Positions 1 to 8,648 of a stretch of DNA of 64,000 nucleotides are shown in pieces. Numbering within the stretch: the stretch's first letter is position 1; each line of letters begins with the position of its first letter. The stretch spans positions 248,001-312,000 of the forward strand of contig CAWIMV010000002.1 of NCBI GenBank assembly GCA_963837325.1, in the 5' to 3' direction. Source of the DNA: CAVQKZ01 sp963837325. GTDB taxonomy: Bacteria > Actinomycetota > Actinomycetes > Mycobacteriales > Jatrophihabitantaceae. Below the pieces are notes generated by a model that had not been told where the DNA came from, did not search any database, and saw nothing but the letters and a program-made list of their open reading frames with translations. Position numbers and translations under genes: made by a program.

Positions 1-80
1 AATTCCTTTGCCTTCCGGGGTGCTGACGCGGGGCACGATGAGCCTCGTCCACAACAACTCGACCCCTGGGAGCAGCAACC

Positions 81-557
81 ATGTGGAAGAAGTTCGCGAT
101 TGCCGGTGGCGTATGCGCGGCCGTTGTCGGAGTCGGCGGCGCCGCCCTGGCCACCTCGGGCTCCTCGTCAACGCCCGGCTCCCCGTCCCCATCGTCGACG
201 TCGGGCGCCAAGCCGGCGCACTCCGGCCCGGCCGCCAAGCACAAGGGACACGACCCCCTGCGCCACGCCCTGCACGCCCAGTGGGTGACCAAGGACAAGG
301 GCGGCAAGACGTTCGTGACGCACGACGCCATTCGCGGCTCGGTCACGGCGGTGTCGCCGACCTCGATCACCGTCCAGGCCGCGGACAAGAAGAGCGAGAC
401 GTTCCACGTGACGAGCACGACCAAGGTCCGCATCCGCACGAACGGCAAGGGCGCAAAGGGCGCGATCAGTCAGGTGCACACCGGTGAGACAGCCGTCGTC
501 GTCGGCACCGGCACCACGACGCTGACCGCCCGCGGAATCGTCGCCGGGGGGAAGTAA
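81..557 (+). CDS. Small exported protein, DUF5666-like
   Basis: A 158-residue protein with an N-terminal signal peptide: Lys3-Lys4, a hydrophobic stretch to about residue 24, then Ala-Leu-Ala-Thr-Ser. A Ser/Pro/Thr-rich linker (about 25-48) follows. The C-terminal part (about 80-155) has the pattern I-R-G-S-V-T-A-V, S-I-T-V-Q, then T-K-V-R and V-V-V-G-T, which resembles the OB-like fold of DUF5666 proteins. It is therefore probably an exported or wall-associated small protein of unknown role. The start was chosen because GGGAG lies about ten bases upstream. It converges on the histidine kinase gene, with a palindrome between them. The family assignment is pattern-based and moderate; being a real gene is likely. 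Confidence 0.75.
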   Translation: MWKKFAIAGGVCAAVVGVGGAALATSGSSSTPGSPSPSSTSGAKPAHSGPAAKHKGHDPLRHALHAQWVTKDKGGKTFVTHDAIRGSVTAVSPTSITVQAADKKSETFHVTSTTKVRIRTNGKGAKGAISQVHTGETAVVVGTGTTTLTARGIVAGGK

Positions 558-570
558 CCCATCCAGCCCT

Positions 571-617
571 GATCGTGCAACTTCTGGCGTCCTGAGGCAG
601 CCAGAAGTTGCACGATC
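571..617. repeat. 47-base palindrome, copy 1 (likely bidirectional terminator)
   Basis: Perfect inverted repeat with 18-base arms (571-588 and 600-617) beginning GATCGTGCAACTTCTGGC, with an 11-base loop containing CCTGAGGC. It lies between two convergent genes, 13 bases past the first stop and 4 bases past the kinase stop, so it could end both transcripts. A related copy of identical length lies at 2693-2739 on the other side of the two-component operon. Confidence 0.85.
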
Positions 618-621
618 GGGG

Positions 622-1986
622 TCAGCCGGGTGGCAGCACCACGGTGAAGCGGGCACCGCCTTCCGGGGCGTGGCCCGCTTCGACCGTTCCGCCGAGCCGG
701 GCGACCAGCCGGCCGACGATGGCCAGCCCCAGGCCGGTGCCCACCTGCCGCACGCCCCGGTACCGCTCGTAGAGCACCGAGCGCTCGAACGCCACCGCCA
801 GGTCGGCTTCGGTCAACCCCGGGCCGCCGTCGCGAACCTCGACGACGACGCCGCGGGGCTCGGCCCGGACCGCGAGCACGATGGGACGGCCGGCCGGCGT
901 CACCCGCAGCGCGTTGTCGAGCAGGCCGTCGAGCACCTGCCGAACCCGGGCCGCGTCGGTGGCGGCAACCAGCGGTCCGGGCGGTGTCTCGAGGTTGAAC
1001 TGCACGCCCTCGGCCGCGCACCGGGCGGCCCACACCTGAGCCGCGGCACCGGCCACGTCACGCAGGTCGACCGGTCCGAGTTCGATGCGGACGTCCTGCG
1101 CGTCGAGGCGGGCGAGATCGAGCAGGTCGTCGACCAGACGCGCGAGCCGGCGGGACTCGCCCAGCACGACGCCGCCGACCTCAGCCGTCCGCTCGGGCGG
1201 CACGATGCCTTCGGCCAGCGACTCGGCGTAGCCCCGGATCGCCGTCAGTGGCGTCCGCAGGTCATGCGACACCGAGAGCAGGAACTCCCGCTGCCGGGCC
1301 TCGGACTGGGCCAGCGCCGCGGCCAGGGTGTTCAGCGCGGCGCCAACCTCCGCCACCTCGGCCGGCCCCTGCGGTTCGACGGCAATGTCGCGCCGTCCGC
1401 TCGCCAGTTCGTGGGCGGCCTGGGCTGTGCGCCGCAGCGGCCGGACCAGCCGCCACGACACCGCGAAGCCGAGCAGCACAGCGATCGCCGCGGCAATCAG
1501 CAGGGCGATCAGCGTGCGCCGGATCGCCTGGTTGCTGCCGGCGAGCGCGTCCGAGCGCGGCTGTACGAGAGCGATGCCGCCGGTGACGGTCGGCCGCTCC
1601 TCCACGTACACCGAGCGGTCGAACACCGTCCGGCGAGCCGAGACCGAGGATCCGCTCAGCACGGCCGTGATGTCGCCGGGCTGCACGGCCGCGCGGGCCA
1701 GCCGGTTGCCGGTCACGGTGCCCGCCCGCCCGATCACCGCGAACTGAACCTGCAGCGCGTTCAGCATCCGCCGGGTCCGCACCAGGCCGGCCTGCGCGTT
1801 GGCGGCGGACTCCCCGGTCGCGACGGCGGCGTCGGCGAGTGCTCCGAGCGTGTGCCGGGCGCTGCGTTCGTCCGACTGGCGCACCAGCGTGAACGTCAAG
1901 GCGCCTGCGACCAGCGCCGTGATCACGGCGACCGCGACCGCCAGTAGCGAGATGCGCTGCGCCAGCGTGCCGCGCGTCCGACTCAC
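622..1986 (-). CDS. Sensor histidine kinase, HAMP/HisKA/HATPase
   Basis: Membrane sensor kinase of 454 residues that autophosphorylates on a histidine and passes phosphate to the regulator encoded just upstream. Two membrane segments (about 13-35 and 158-180) flank a roughly 120-residue extracytoplasmic domain. A HAMP linker follows, then the H box S-H-D-L-R-T-P with His241, an N box (D-N-A-L-R-V-T-P), the G1 box D-G-G-P-G-L and the G2 box G-T-G-L-G-L. I place the start at a GTG whose last two bases and following A form the regulator's TGA (GTGA overlap), giving translational coupling; a longer upstream reading lies inside the regulator gene. The stimulus is not evident. The only other gene close by is an efflux pump, which has its own regulator. 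Confidence 0.93.
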   Translation of the reverse strand: MSRTRGTLAQRISLLAVAVAVITALVAGALTFTLVRQSDERSARHTLGALADAAVATGESAANAQAGLVRTRRMLNALQVQFAVIGRAGTVTGNRLARAAVQPGDITAVLSGSSVSARRTVFDRSVYVEERPTVTGGIALVQPRSDALAGSNQAIRRTLIALLIAAAIAVLLGFAVSWRLVRPLRRTAQAAHELASGRRDIAVEPQGPAEVAEVGAALNTLAAALAQSEARQREFLLSVSHDLRTPLTAIRGYAESLAEGIVPPERTAEVGGVVLGESRRLARLVDDLLDLARLDAQDVRIELGPVDLRDVAGAAAQVWAARCAAEGVQFNLETPPGPLVAATDAARVRQVLDGLLDNALRVTPAGRPIVLAVRAEPRGVVVEVRDGGPGLTEADLAVAFERSVLYERYRGVRQVGTGLGLAIVGRLVARLGGTVEAGHAPEGGARFTVVLPPG

Positions 1987-2687
1987 CGGACCGGGCTCCG
2001 CGGTTCGTCCACGGCGTATCCGACCCCACGGACGGTGCGGATCGGGCTGGCCGGGCCGAGCTTGGCCCGCACCTGGGCGATGTGCACGTCGACGGTTCGG
2101 TTGGCTGCGAACGACGAGTAACCCCACACCTCGGAGATCAGCTGCTCGCGGCTGAACACCCGTCCCGGTCGCCGCATCAGATACGCCAGCAGGTCGAATT
2201 CGGTGGCGGTGAGCGTGACCTCGGTGGCGTCGACGAACACGCGACGCTGGGCCGGATCCAGGCGGACCGTGCCGACCTGCAGCGCACTCGCCTCGGCGGG
2301 TCCCCGCGTCCGGCGCAGCACGCTGCTCACCCGGGCGACCAGTTCCCGCGGCGAGAACGGCTTGGTGACGTAGTCGTCCGCCCCGAGTTCCAGCCCGACG
2401 ATGCGGTCGACCTCGTCGTCGCGGGCGGTGACGAACAGCACCGGCGTCCAGTCCTGCTCGCCCCGCAACCGTCGGCAGACCTCGATCCCGTCGATGCCGG
2501 GCAGTCCGACGTCGAGGATGACGGCGGCCGGCCGCAGGCTGCGCACCGCCGCGAGTCCGGCTTCGCCGTCCGCCGTAACGTGCACGCCGTAGCCGGCGTT
2601 GACGAGGTTGAGGCGGATGACTTCGGCGATGGCCGGTTCGTCCTCGATGACGAGGATCAGCCCTCGCGCCGGCGATTCGGTCGTCAT
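1983..2687 (-). CDS. OmpR-family response regulator
   Basis: DNA-binding response regulator of 234 residues. The receiver domain (about 9-122) carries the acidic pair Glu15-Asp16, phospho-acceptor Asp59 in V-I-L-D-V, a V-T-A switch threonine and Lys in T-K-P-F. A C-terminal OmpR winged helix ends in R-T-V-R-G-V-G-Y. First gene of a two-gene operon with the kinase. The ATG at 2687 is used because it begins the receiver homology (M-T-T-E-S-P-A-R-G); the 80 extra residues available upstream are Arg/Pro-rich, run through the palindrome and look non-coding. Paralogue identity (for example MprA-like or TcrA-like) cannot be decided by eye. Confidence 0.93.
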   Translation of the reverse strand: MTTESPARGLILVIEDEPAIAEVIRLNLVNAGYGVHVTADGEAGLAAVRSLRPAAVILDVGLPGIDGIEVCRRLRGEQDWTPVLFVTARDDEVDRIVGLELGADDYVTKPFSPRELVARVSSVLRRTRGPAEASALQVGTVRLDPAQRRVFVDATEVTLTATEFDLLAYLMRRPGRVFSREQLISEVWGYSSFAANRTVDVHIAQVRAKLGPASPIRTVRGVGYAVDEPRSPVR

Positions 2688-2692
2688 CCCGC

Positions 2693-2739
2693 GATTGTGC
2701 AACCTCGTGCGGCCTGAGGCCGCAGGAAGGTGCACGATC
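2693..2739. repeat. 47-base palindrome, copy 2
   Basis: Same length and same centre (GGCCTGAGGC) as the element at 571-617, with outer arms GATTGTGCAACC and GGTGCACGATC. The arms are less perfectly paired than in copy 1. It begins 6 bases upstream of the response regulator start and ends 10 bases past the efflux pump stop, so it could terminate the pump transcript. It must also lie in or next to the regulator's promoter or leader. Confidence 0.8.
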
Positions 2740-2748
2740 CAGCGCGGA

Positions 2749-4449
2749 TCAGTGGGGTGGGCCCGAGGCAGCGGCCTGCGGGTCGTGCGTGGCCCCCCCG
2801 GCGTCGGGCCCGTCGTTACCCTCAGCCGCAGCTGCCGAGCGCGCCGCCTGCAGCCCCGACTGGGTCCGCAACGGCACCTCCTTGAGGAACACCGAGAGCA
2901 CGAAGGCGAACACAAGCACGGCGGCACCGACCAGGAACACGATGTCCATCGCCCGGGAGAAGCCGACCAGATACGGATGGGCGAGGGTCGGATCGAACGA
3001 CTTCAGGAACGACGTGTCGTTCAAATTGCCCCCGTGCCCCAGTTGCGCCGCTTGGTCGCGGTGCGCGGCCGCGGCGCGAAGGAACTCGGGCGTCTTGCCC
3101 GCCTTCTGGTAACTGGACTTAATGTGGCTGCCCGCGGCCGAGAACAGGATCGACAGGAAGATCGCCGTGCCGAGGGTGCCGCCCACCTGCCGGAAGAACG
3201 TCGTGGCCGCCGTCGTCACGCCCATGTCCTTCGGCGGGACCGCGTTCTGCATTGCCAGCACCACGGTCTGCATGTTCAGACCCAGGCCGGCGCCGAAGAT
3301 CACCATGTAGAGGTCGATCTGCACCAGCGACGTGTCGGCGGCCACGCGCGACATCAGGGCCAACCCGATGACGAGCAGCGCGCTGCCAATGACCGGAAAC
3401 TTCTTGTAGTGCCCGGTGCGCGAAGTGACTTGGCCGGCAATGACCGACGCCGTCATGATGCCCGCCACCATCGGCAGGATCAGCAACCCGGCCTTGGTCG
3501 GAGAGGCGCCCTTGACGATCTGCAGGTACAACGGGATCGACGCCATCCCCCCGAACATCCCGATGCCGATGACGAACGACTGGGCCGAGCCGACCGCGAA
3601 GACGCTGTTGCCGAACAGGCGCAGGGGCAACAACGCTTCGTCGCCCATCTGGGACTCGACCCGGACGAACGCCAGCAGACCGAGCACCCCAACCCCGTAG
3701 CAGGCGAACGCGCCGGGCGAGCTCCAGCCCCACTCGCGGCCCTGCTCGGCGATGATCAGCAACGGCACCAGGCCGACGACGAGGGCCAGCGCTCCCCACC
3801 AGTCAATGCGGTGCTCCCGGCGGCGGTGGTCCATGTGCAGCACCCGGCTGACCACGACCAGTGCCAAAATTCCGATCGGAACGTTGACGTAGAAGATCCA
3901 GCGCCAGCCCGTGACGCCGAGGATGCTGTGCTGGCCGGCGAAGAAGCCGCCGACGACCGGGCCGACCACGCTCGACGTGGCGAACACGGCCATGAAGTAG
4001 CCCTGGTAGCGAGCGCGCTCACGCGGCGGAATGATGTCGCCGATGATCGCGAGCGCCATCGACATCAGCCCGCCCGCACCGATGCCCTGCAGCGCGCGGA
4101 ACGCCGCAAGCATGTACATCGAGGTGGCCAGCCCGCACAGTGCCGAGCCGGCGATGAACACCGTGATGGCGAACAGGAACAGCGGCTTGCGGCCGTAGAT
4201 GTCGGACAGCTTGCCGTACAGCGGGGTCGAGATCGTCGACGTGATCAGGAATGCCGTGGTGACCCAAGCCTGCACCGACAGCCCGTTGAGATCGTCGCCG
4301 ATGGTGCGGATCGCGGTCGACACGATCATCTGGTCCAACGCGGCCAGAAACATGCCGAGCATCAGCCCCGACAGGATCGTCAGGATCTGCTGGTGACTCA
4401 GTTCGTCGGCCGAACGCGCCGGTGCCGGCGTTGTCGCACTTGCTGCCAT
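2749..4449 (-). CDS. MFS drug-efflux transporter, DHA2 (EmrB/QacA) family
   Basis: A 566-residue integral membrane protein, the right length for the 14-helix DHA2 family of proton-coupled multidrug exporters. Visible signatures: Asp39 in the first helix (A-L-D-Q-M-I-V-S-T-A), motif A G-K-L-S-D-I-Y-G-R-K-P at about 79-89, and the antiporter motif C G-P-V-V-G-G at about 160. The C-terminal tail is Ala/Gly-rich and charged, probably cytoplasmic. Its ATG overlaps the last base of the upstream MarR gene stop (TGATG), so the two are co-transcribed and coupled. The context predicts induction by a lipophilic drug or phenolic ligand that releases the MarR repressor. Substrate unknown. Confidence 0.93.
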   Translation of the reverse strand: MAASATTPAPARSADELSHQQILTILSGLMLGMFLAALDQMIVSTAIRTIGDDLNGLSVQAWVTTAFLITSTISTPLYGKLSDIYGRKPLFLFAITVFIAGSALCGLATSMYMLAAFRALQGIGAGGLMSMALAIIGDIIPPRERARYQGYFMAVFATSSVVGPVVGGFFAGQHSILGVTGWRWIFYVNVPIGILALVVVSRVLHMDHRRREHRIDWWGALALVVGLVPLLIIAEQGREWGWSSPGAFACYGVGVLGLLAFVRVESQMGDEALLPLRLFGNSVFAVGSAQSFVIGIGMFGGMASIPLYLQIVKGASPTKAGLLILPMVAGIMTASVIAGQVTSRTGHYKKFPVIGSALLVIGLALMSRVAADTSLVQIDLYMVIFGAGLGLNMQTVVLAMQNAVPPKDMGVTTAATTFFRQVGGTLGTAIFLSILFSAAGSHIKSSYQKAGKTPEFLRAAAAHRDQAAQLGHGGNLNDTSFLKSFDPTLAHPYLVGFSRAMDIVFLVGAAVLVFAFVLSVFLKEVPLRTQSGLQAARSAAAAEGNDGPDAGGATHDPQAAASGPPH

Positions 4450-4982
4450 CAGGTGGTCGTCCTTTCGGTCGAGCCGCGCTGGCTCGACACCCGCTCGTTG
4501 AGCCAGGCGTGGTTCGCGCCCTCGAAGTCATCGGTGAATCGGCGGAGCAGGGCCGCGAACCTCGACAGGTCGCGATCGCTCCAGTCGCCGAGCATCCGGC
4601 CGAAGTGCTCCAGGCGAATGGCATTGTGCTCTTCCAGCACCGCGTCGGCCTTCGCGGTCGGTACGAGCAGGCAGGCCCGGCCGTCCTCCGGATCGGCGCG
4701 GCGCTCGAGCAAACCGTTCTTTACCAGCGCAGCCACCTGGCGGCTTACCGTCGACGGGTCGGACTCGATCCGCTCGGCCAGGGCACTCGAACGCATCGGG
4801 CCCTCCGTGGCGAGGGTCTTGAGCACGACGTGCGCCGACCACTCGACGTCATGGGCCGCGGCGGCCAGCATGCGCGCGCGCGATCGGGTGAACGAGCGCA
4901 TCAGGTGCGCGAACGTGTCGGCGACGGCCTCGACGTCCGCAGGGACGTCCGCGGTCCGCGCCGGTGCGACGGTTGCTGACAT
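4449..4982 (-). CDS. MarR-family transcriptional repressor
   Basis: Winged-helix regulator of 177 residues. The recognition helix is about residues 77-89 (D-P-S-T-V-S-R-Q-V-A-A-L) and the wing about 94-108 (R-R-A-D-P-E-D-G-R-A), the typical MarR dimer layout with long helices at both ends. First gene of an operon with the DHA2 pump. A 16-base perfect palindrome 37 bases upstream of the ATG is the obvious operator, so autoregulation of the pump operon is expected. There is a seven-residue Thr/Arg tail after the last helix. Ligand unknown. Confidence 0.93.
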   Translation of the reverse strand: MSATVAPARTADVPADVEAVADTFAHLMRSFTRSRARMLAAAAHDVEWSAHVVLKTLATEGPMRSSALAERIESDPSTVSRQVAALVKNGLLERRADPEDGRACLLVPTAKADAVLEEHNAIRLEHFGRMLGDWSDRDLSRFAALLRRFTDDFEGANHAWLNERVSSQRGSTERTTT

Positions 4983-5018
4983 CGTGACTCCTCAGGGCCC
5001 GGCCCCCGAATTAGTTGC

Positions 5019-5034
5019 TAGATGCAAGCATCTA
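5019..5034. promoter_or_regulatory. Probable MarR operator
   Basis: Perfect inverted repeat TAGATGC-AA-GCATCTA, 7-base half-sites with a 2-base spacer, located 37 bases upstream of the MarR start. Size and symmetry match the operators of MarR dimers. No second copy was noticed nearby. Confidence 0.75.
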
Positions 5035-5083
5035 CCTGTACGGCGCGAAACGCAAATCGGGCGCCGCCCTCCAAACGGCCAAA

Positions 5084-5124
5084 CGGCGATGACGCCCCGG
5101 TTCAAGACCGAGGCGTCACCGCCG
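5084..5124 (-). terminator. Stem-loop terminator after the LASTG surface protein gene
   Basis: Arms 5084-5096 and 5112-5124 pair over 13 positions with one G-T mismatch (CGGCGATGACGCC against GGCGTCACCGCCG) around a 15-base loop. On the minus strand it is followed by TTTGGCCGTTTGG and lies 18 bases beyond the surface protein stop. Confidence 0.6.
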
Positions 5125-5142
5125 TCTTCGTTCTGAGTTGCG

Positions 5143-6618
5143 CTATGCGCGGACGCCCCAGCGGATCGTGGCCAGGCACAGCCCCCCGCCGATCAGGCCT
5201 AACAGGCCGCCGATGAGCAGCAAGCTCATCGTCGGAACCCCGGTGGACGCCAACGGCGTGCTGGCCGCAGCCACCGCCTGGTGCGCCGGGGGACGCGTCA
5301 CGTGCACGCCGCCGACTTCACTGCAGGTCGGTGCTGTGCCGAACGTGTGCGTCCAGGTAACCGCGCCGGTCAGGTTGTAGTTCTCCTGCGCCTCTGCCGT
5401 GACCGTGACCTTCGACCCGTCGGCCGCCGCATGCGTGCCGGCCGCAGTCAGGGCGCCGTCGATGCGGTAGTTCACCCCGGTGCTCGACGGAAGCGTGACC
5501 GACGAACCAGTGTTGCTGTCGGCCTTGCAGACGTCGTCACTGAAGCTCGGCGCAGTCGACGTACTGTCGATCAAGCAGATCGGGTCAGCAGCGGGGACCA
5601 CCGTGAAGGTGGCGACCGTGTCGCTGTCCTCCGCCATGGTCCAACCGTCCGCCAGGTTGCCGAGCTTGTGGTTGACGGTCGCGGTCGCCGTGACGACGTG
5701 GTCAGTCTCGTTCACGGTGTACGTGGTCCCCTCGGTGGTAGCCGACGTGATGTGGAAACCGCCGTTGAGCCCAGTGGTGGGATCACAGGTCGCCTCGGTC
5801 ACGGTCGGGTTCACCGGGCTGACGATCGTCCGGCAGTCCGGTTGTGCGGCGTAGTCGAACGTGTAGACGGTCTGCCCGTCGAGCCGGTAGTTCGGACTGG
5901 CGGTGAAGGTGACGACGACGTGGTGGCCGAACGCCGCGTCGCCGACGATGACGACCGTGTAGCCGGTGCCGTCGGTCGCGCCGTTGAGCGAGGGTGCGGT
6001 GTCGCAGTTACCGTCGGCGAACACGGGAGCTACGACCGTGAGGTGCACGGCACAACCGTCACTGTTCGCGTCGAGTTGGGGCAGGACGTTCTCAATGAAC
6101 GACTTGCTCGCTGTGCCATCGGAGAATTTCGTGTTCTGTGCCGTCGCGGTCGCCACGTTTCCAACGAGCGTCCAATGCACCGCGGCGGTGTCGGACGGGA
6201 TGGTGGCCGCGCCGGCGACGCTGCAGGTCGGTGGCGTCGGCAGCGGTGCAACTGGAATCGCAACATACTGCGGGCAGCCGGTGCTCGTGAGGTGGTACGT
6301 CTTCGAGTACTTCGCGGCCGGATCGCCGTTCTGGTAGACGTAGCCGACCAGCGTGTGATCGCCCGTGCCCGCCGCGAACGTGCCGGACTGGCTGAAGGCC
6401 CTGGCGAACGTGCCGGTGGTCGCGGCGCCGCCGTCGATCGAATACGAATAGGTGTTGTGCTGCGCTGCTTCGTAGTTGGTCGCACTGATCGACCAGGCCG
6501 TGCAGGTGACGCTTGCACTTGGCGTATGTGCCGATGATGCCTGGACGGCGACCAGCTGCGTGCCCACGGCAGCCAGCGCGATCACGCCCAGTCCTCCGAG
6601 AATGCGCTTGAGCTTCAT
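5143..6618 (-). CDS. Secreted, sortase-anchored surface protein with Cys-bracketed repeats
   Basis: A 491-residue exported protein. Signal peptide: M-K-L-K-R then a hydrophobic run to about residue 30 (cleavage near A-S-S-A). Three tandem Ig-like modules of about 65-80 residues (about 198-262, 269-348, 356-432) each begin near one Cys (205, 278, 364) and end with another (262, 348, 432), so each is probably closed by a disulfide. They share the core G-x-x-Y-x-(I/V), V-T-x-x-A and N-Y-x-L. An N-terminal region has its own cysteines. The C-terminus is a sorting signal: P-L-A-S-T-G (456-460), a hydrophobic helix and R-W-G-V-R-A, matching the LAxTG signal used by class E sortases. No sortase gene is in this window. 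Function unknown; a wall-displayed adhesin or structural protein is plausible. Confidence 0.85.
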   Translation of the reverse strand: MKLKRILGGLGVIALAAVGTQLVAVQASSAHTPSASVTCTAWSISATNYEAAQHNTYSYSIDGGAATTGTFARAFSQSGTFAAGTGDHTLVGYVYQNGDPAAKYSKTYHLTSTGCPQYVAIPVAPLPTPPTCSVAGAATIPSDTAAVHWTLVGNVATATAQNTKFSDGTASKSFIENVLPQLDANSDGCAVHLTVVAPVFADGNCDTAPSLNGATDGTGYTVVIVGDAAFGHHVVVTFTASPNYRLDGQTVYTFDYAAQPDCRTIVSPVNPTVTEATCDPTTGLNGGFHITSATTEGTTYTVNETDHVVTATATVNHKLGNLADGWTMAEDSDTVATFTVVPAADPICLIDSTSTAPSFSDDVCKADSNTGSSVTLPSSTGVNYRIDGALTAAGTHAAADGSKVTVTAEAQENYNLTGAVTWTHTFGTAPTCSEVGGVHVTRPPAHQAVAAASTPLASTGVPTMSLLLIGGLLGLIGGGLCLATIRWGVRA

Positions 6619-6673
6619 CTGATGCTTCCTCCCCTAGTGCCGCTAATGCCAGACATTCGGCGCGGCCTATCCC

Positions 6674-6690
6674 GGTCACGTAGAGTGACC
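6674..6690. promoter_or_regulatory. Inverted repeat upstream of the surface protein gene
   Basis: GGTCAC-GTAGA-GTGACC, perfect 6-base arms, 56 bases upstream of the surface protein ATG. It could be an operator for its promoter. No binding protein can be assigned. Confidence 0.35.
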
Positions 6691-6708
6691 AGAACCAAAA
6701 GCTACCAC

Positions 6709-6729
6709 ACTGGGAAGTTACTTCCTAGT
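6709..6729. promoter_or_regulatory. GGAAGTTACTTCC palindrome
   Basis: ACTGGGAAGT-T-ACTTCCTAGT, 9 of 10 positions paired, about 90 bases upstream of the surface protein start in an otherwise featureless 275-base gap (6619-6893). A regulator site is likely; which regulator is unknown. The gap contains no convincing gene. Confidence 0.4.
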
Positions 6730-6893
6730 CAAGCACCTGGCGGGGTGGCATGGGGACGACGGATCCCGGCGCGACCTGGAGTGCCAGTGGTTTGGACATT
6801 CCCGGCGTCGGGGACGTGACGTGGGCCACAGCGACCTCGGGGCCGTAGGCGCAGTTGGAGACGGAGCCGTCGAGGCGGGCTGGTCGGCGAGGG

Positions 6894-8531
6894 TCAGGCG
6901 CGCTGGGCGGGGTCGGCATCCCGCCGGCCGAGAAGCTCGAGCGCGTCGGCGCGCATCTGTACCTTGCGGACCTTGCCCGTGACGGTCATGGGGAATTCGT
7001 CGACGACGTGCACGTAACGAGGCACCTTGTAGTGCGCGAGCCTTCCGGTGCAGAACTCGCGTAGGGCCTCGGCGGTCAGCGGGTCAGCGTCCGGGCGCAG
7101 CCGGACCCAGGCCATCAGCTCTTCGCCATAGCGTTCGTCGGGAACCCCGATCACCTGGGCGTCGACGATGTCGGGGTGGGTGTAGAGGAACTCCTCGACC
7201 TCGCGCGGGTACACGTTCTCGCCACCGCGGATCACCATGTCCTTGATCCGACCGACGATGCTGAGATAGCCCTCGTCGTCCATGGTGGCCAAATCGCCGG
7301 TATGCATCCAGCCGTCCCGGAGCACCTCTGCGGTCTTGTCGGGCTCGTTCCAGTACCCCCGCATCACCGAGTAGCCGCGGGTGCAGAACTCCCCCGGCTG
7401 GCCGATCGGCACCGGCAGCCCGCTGTCGGGATCGACGACCTTGACCTCGAGGTGGGGATGGACGCGGCCGACACTGGAAACCCGGCGGTCCAGGGAATCG
7501 CCGGCCCGGGTCTGCGTCGACACCGGCGAGGTCTCGGTCATGCCGTAACAGATGGTGACCTCGGGCATGTGCATCTCGGAGATCACCCGCTTCATCACCT
7601 CGACCGGGCAGGGCGAGCCGGCCATGATGCCGGTGCGCAGCGAGCTGAGGTCGTAGCCGGCGAAGTCCGGCACGGCGAGTTCGGCGATGAACATCGTCGG
7701 CACTCCGTACAGCGACGTGCACTCTTCGTCGACGACAGCTTGCAGCGTCGCGACCGGGTCGAACCCCGGCGCCGGAATGACAACGCAGGCGCCGTGGCTG
7801 GTGGCCGCGAGGTTGCCCATCACCATGCCGAAGCAGTGGTAAAACGGGACCGGCACGCAGATGCGGTCGGCTTCGGTGTAGCCGCAGACCTCGCCGACGA
7901 AGTAGCCGTTGTTGAGGATGTTGTGGTGGGTGAGGGTGGCGCCTTTCGGGAACCCCGTCGTCCCGGACGTGTACTGGATGTTGATCGGGTCATCGAAGGA
8001 AAGCTGGGCCGACCGCTGCGCGGTTGCCTCTGGCGCTTGCCCGGCGCCGTCGGCCAGCAGCGCGTCCCAGCTCGGCTCACCCAGGTAGATCACGTCGGTC
8101 AGTTGGGGCAACCCACCGCGCACCTCGTCGATCATGGCGCGGTAGTCGCTGGTCTTGAAGGCGGCCGCCGCGACCAGCGTGCCGACTTGGGCCTGCCGGA
8201 GCACGTAGTCAACCTCGTGCGTGCGGTACGACGGGTTGATGTTGACCAGGATCGCGCCGATGCGCGCCGTGGCGTACTGGACCAGGTACCACTCCAGGCA
8301 GTTCGGCGCCCAGATTCCGACGCGCACACCGATGGCGACTCCGCGGGCGAGCAGGCCTCGGGCGACGGCTTCGACCGCGTCGTCGACCTCGCGGTAGGTC
8401 AGCCGGCGCTGCGTCGCAACGTCGACAACGGCCTCGAGGTCAGGGAATCGCGCTACGGCAGAACGCAGATTCGCATCGATCGTCTCACCGAGTAGCGGCT
8501 TGTCCGACGTGCCGCTGACGTAGGAAAGCAT
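6894..8531 (-). CDS. Acyl-CoA synthetase, AMP-binding (FadD-type)
   Basis: A 545-residue ANL-superfamily ligase that activates a carboxylate, most likely a medium- or long-chain fatty acid, to acyl-AMP and then acyl-CoA. The phosphate-binding loop Y-T-S-G-T-T-G-F-P-K-G is at about 187-197, followed by Y-G-M-T-E-T (adenine motif), the T-G-D hinge region and R-G-G-E-N-V-Y-P-R-E. The catalytic lysine lies in V-T-G-K-V-R-K near the C-terminus. Length and motifs fit the bacterial fatty-acid-CoA ligases of the FadD35/AMP-dependent type. Monocistronic by context. The exact chain length cannot be read from sequence. Confidence 0.92.
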   Translation of the reverse strand: MLSYVSGTSDKPLLGETIDANLRSAVARFPDLEAVVDVATQRRLTYREVDDAVEAVARGLLARGVAIGVRVGIWAPNCLEWYLVQYATARIGAILVNINPSYRTHEVDYVLRQAQVGTLVAAAAFKTSDYRAMIDEVRGGLPQLTDVIYLGEPSWDALLADGAGQAPEATAQRSAQLSFDDPINIQYTSGTTGFPKGATLTHHNILNNGYFVGEVCGYTEADRICVPVPFYHCFGMVMGNLAATSHGACVVIPAPGFDPVATLQAVVDEECTSLYGVPTMFIAELAVPDFAGYDLSSLRTGIMAGSPCPVEVMKRVISEMHMPEVTICYGMTETSPVSTQTRAGDSLDRRVSSVGRVHPHLEVKVVDPDSGLPVPIGQPGEFCTRGYSVMRGYWNEPDKTAEVLRDGWMHTGDLATMDDEGYLSIVGRIKDMVIRGGENVYPREVEEFLYTHPDIVDAQVIGVPDERYGEELMAWVRLRPDADPLTAEALREFCTGRLAHYKVPRYVHVVDEFPMTVTGKVRKVQMRADALELLGRRDADPAQRA

Positions 8532-8648
8532 GCCGTCCAGCTAACACCGCCGACCCGCACGCCAACAGGTCCGGACAGACAGAACCGCCGCGGCGAATCC
8601 GCAGTAGCGGGGATTCGGCGCGGCGGCCTGTTGCGACTTCGACTGCGG

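Noticed and set aside
2599..5136. 845-codon open frame on the plus strand
   Set aside because: It is antisense to the response regulator, MFS and MarR genes; it is rich in His/Arg/Asp with no domain, and arises from GC-rich third-position bias.
6725..6919. 64-codon frame upstream of the surface protein gene
   Set aside because: Pro/Arg-rich, overlaps the acyl-CoA synthetase end, no ribosome-binding site and no recognisable domain.
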